Positions 62,938 through 64,000 of a stretch of DNA of 64,000 bases are shown here, one piece after another. This DNA is from Mesorhizobium sp. BR1-1-16 (GTDB lineage Bacteria; Pseudomonadota; Alphaproteobacteria; Rhizobiales; Kaistiaceae). Position 1 is the stretch's first letter; every line of letters starts with the position of its first letter. The notes under the pieces are model-generated. The model saw only the letters and a program-made list of their open reading frames with translations, did no database searches and was not told the DNA's origin. The position numbers were made by a program, and so were the translations under genes. The DNA lies in assembly GCF_020165495.1 (NCBI RefSeq), contig NZ_JAIUIE010000001.1, positions 62,001 to 126,000 on the forward strand. The letters run 5' to 3'.

Positions 62938-63861
62938 CTACTCCGGCAGCGGAATGAACTCGCTTTCATCGCCGAAGACCTTGTCGAAGCGGCCGGAGTT
63001 CCAGTCGGCCTTCGCCTGATCGATCCGCTCCTTCGATGATGATACGAAGTTCCACCAGATATGACGCGGGCCATCCATCGGCGCGCCGCCGACGAGCAGC
63101 AGCCTGGCCGGCGTGCGGGCGCGGACGGTGATCGGATCGCCCGGTCGCAGCACGAGCAGGCGACCGGCCTCGAACACATCGCCGGCGATCTCGATCTCGC
63201 CCTCGAACAGATAGAGCGCTCGCTCGACATGCGCCGGGTCGATGGGAACGCTGCTGCCCGGCTGGAGCAGCAATTCGGCATAGATGGTGTCGCTGAACGT
63301 CTCGACAGGCGAGGCCTCGCCCCAGGCTTCGCCGATGATGAGGCGGACTTTCGCGCCGCCGGCCTCGATTTCGGGCAGGCTCGCACCATCGTGGTGATGG
63401 AACGCCGGCGCTGTCTCCTCATGCGTCTTCGGCAGCGCGACCCAGGTCTGCAGGCCCGAGATGCGGCGATCATTGGCCTTTTGGCGGAACGCGTCGCTGG
63501 AGCGCTCGCTATGGGCGATGCCGCGTCCGGCCGTCATCCAGTTGACGTCGCCCGGCCGCACAGCGGCCTCGACGCCGGTCGAATCGCGGTGGATGATCTC
63601 GCCGTCGAAGAGATAGGTGACCGTGGCAAGACCGATATGGGGATGCGGCCGCACATCGAGGCCTTCGCCGGAGGGAAATTCGCCTGGGCCCATCTGGTCG
63701 AGGAAAACGAAGGGGCCGACCATGCGCCGCTTGGCGGTCGGCAGCGCCCGGCGCACGAGAAACCCGCCGATATCCGCGGTGCGAGGCACCACGACCAGTT
63801 CGACCGCGTCACTTGACGCCGCATCACCGAAAATCGGGTCCTTGTCCGAAGCTCCGCTCAT
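62938..63861 (-). CDS. Pirin family protein
   Basis: A 307-aa bicupin. The N-terminal cupin carries the metal motif RPHPHIGLATVTYLFDGEIIHRDSTG and GDVNWMTAGRGIAHSERS; the C-terminal cupin has LLLQPGSSVPID and RHIWWNFVSSSKERI. Pirins bind iron or another metal; some degrade quercetin, others act in redox sensing. The ATG at 63861 has GAGAGG 7 bases upstream and is preferred to the longer open frame starting at 63945. Confidence 0.92.
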   Translation of the reverse strand: MSGASDKDPIFGDAASSDAVELVVVPRTADIGGFLVRRALPTAKRRMVGPFVFLDQMGPGEFPSGEGLDVRPHPHIGLATVTYLFDGEIIHRDSTGVEAAVRPGDVNWMTAGRGIAHSERSSDAFRQKANDRRISGLQTWVALPKTHEETAPAFHHHDGASLPEIEAGGAKVRLIIGEAWGEASPVETFSDTIYAELLLQPGSSVPIDPAHVERALYLFEGEIEIAGDVFEAGRLLVLRPGDPITVRARTPARLLLVGGAPMDGPRHIWWNFVSSSKERIDQAKADWNSGRFDKVFGDESEFIPLPE

Positions 63862-63980
63862 GACATGTCCTCTCCCGCCTCTGGCCCGTCGTCCCAACAT
63901 GGCGACGATGCCGCACGACCGGAAGGACCGCCAGCGACGACGCACCGTTCAGGATTGCGTCGCGCAACGATGGAGGCGGA

Positions 63981-64000
63981 TCAGCCTTCGACGTCGAGAG
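63981..64000 (-). CDS. Possible 3' end of a gene continuing beyond the window
   Basis: On the minus strand the last bases can be read as Leu-Asp-Val-Glu-Gly followed by TGA. Only five codons are visible and the two other frames are also open, so this is a guess based on position upstream of the pirin gene. Confidence 0.25.

Overview
The window is a high-GC, gene-dense stretch of a Gram-negative alphaproteobacterial chromosome. Gene content and order point to Hyphomicrobiales (Rhizobiales), but I cannot name the genus. Supporting points are the hisS-hisZ-hisG operon with 4-nt overlaps, the order pmbA - cysQ - DUF4170 - DUF374 acyltransferase - waaA - lpxK - DUF2093 - mutL, tandem YkuD L,D-transpeptidases, a CIRCE-controlled groESL pair, rluB/rsmD opposite tadA, and a MutL carrying an endonuclease motif. 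Most of the window is vertically inherited housekeeping DNA. No tRNA, rRNA, CRISPR array or insertion sequence was seen.

Layout. 0-3.4 kb: a truncated gene diverging from a TetR regulator with two palindromic operators, two L,D-transpeptidases, and 3-methyladenine glycosylase. 3.4-7 kb: histidine biosynthesis and HisRS. 7-12.5 kb: DoxX, a BacA/YddA-like ABC transporter, a lipoprotein, RibF and a HAD phosphatase. 12.6-17.1 kb: a LuxO-like sigma-54 activator, a secreted protein, and a phospholipid trio (CDP-alcohol phosphatidyltransferase, CdsA-like, PlsC-like). 17.1-19.4 kb: groESL with promoter, CIRCE and terminator. 19.4-23.4 kb: a DeoR regulator and a DUF4406 gene embedded in near-identical 19-21 bp repeats, then tadA, rluB and rsmD. 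23.5-28.1 kb: an M16 peptidase pair and a CPA2 antiporter. 28.3-36 kb: pmbA, cysQ and lipid A/Kdo genes (waaA, lpxK), then mutL. 36.2-38 kb: an orphan membrane protein and purD.

38.1-41.2 kb is the accessory block. It holds two overlapping genes: a 207-aa helical protein of unknown family, and a 636-aa protein with an N-terminal caspase (C14) domain (His82/Cys131 dyad) followed by about 400 residues I do not recognise. Hand counts of sample lines give about 52 % GC here against about 68 % in core genes. This is the strongest candidate for an undescribed system, plausibly a caspase-executed stress or phage response, but that role is inference from domain type and operon structure.

41.4-54.1 kb: GNAT, DUF899, ubiA, two small DUF genes, an FAD-linked dehydrogenase, fabI, a histidine phosphatase, a methyltransferase, DUF1344, aroC, DUF1176, an RlmD-type methyltransferase and tlyA. 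54.1-59 kb: a block between tlyA and dxs (DUF1275, diheme cytochrome c, NTF2-like protein, LysR/SDR pair, SCO protein). 59-64 kb: dxs, a secreted alpha/beta hydrolase, a Dabb protein and a pirin.

Notable regulatory observations are the CIRCE element, the DeoR-associated repeats, a 14-bp sequence shared exactly by two distant divergent promoter regions (12.5 and 55.0 kb), and dispersed ATTGCCGGG palindromes.
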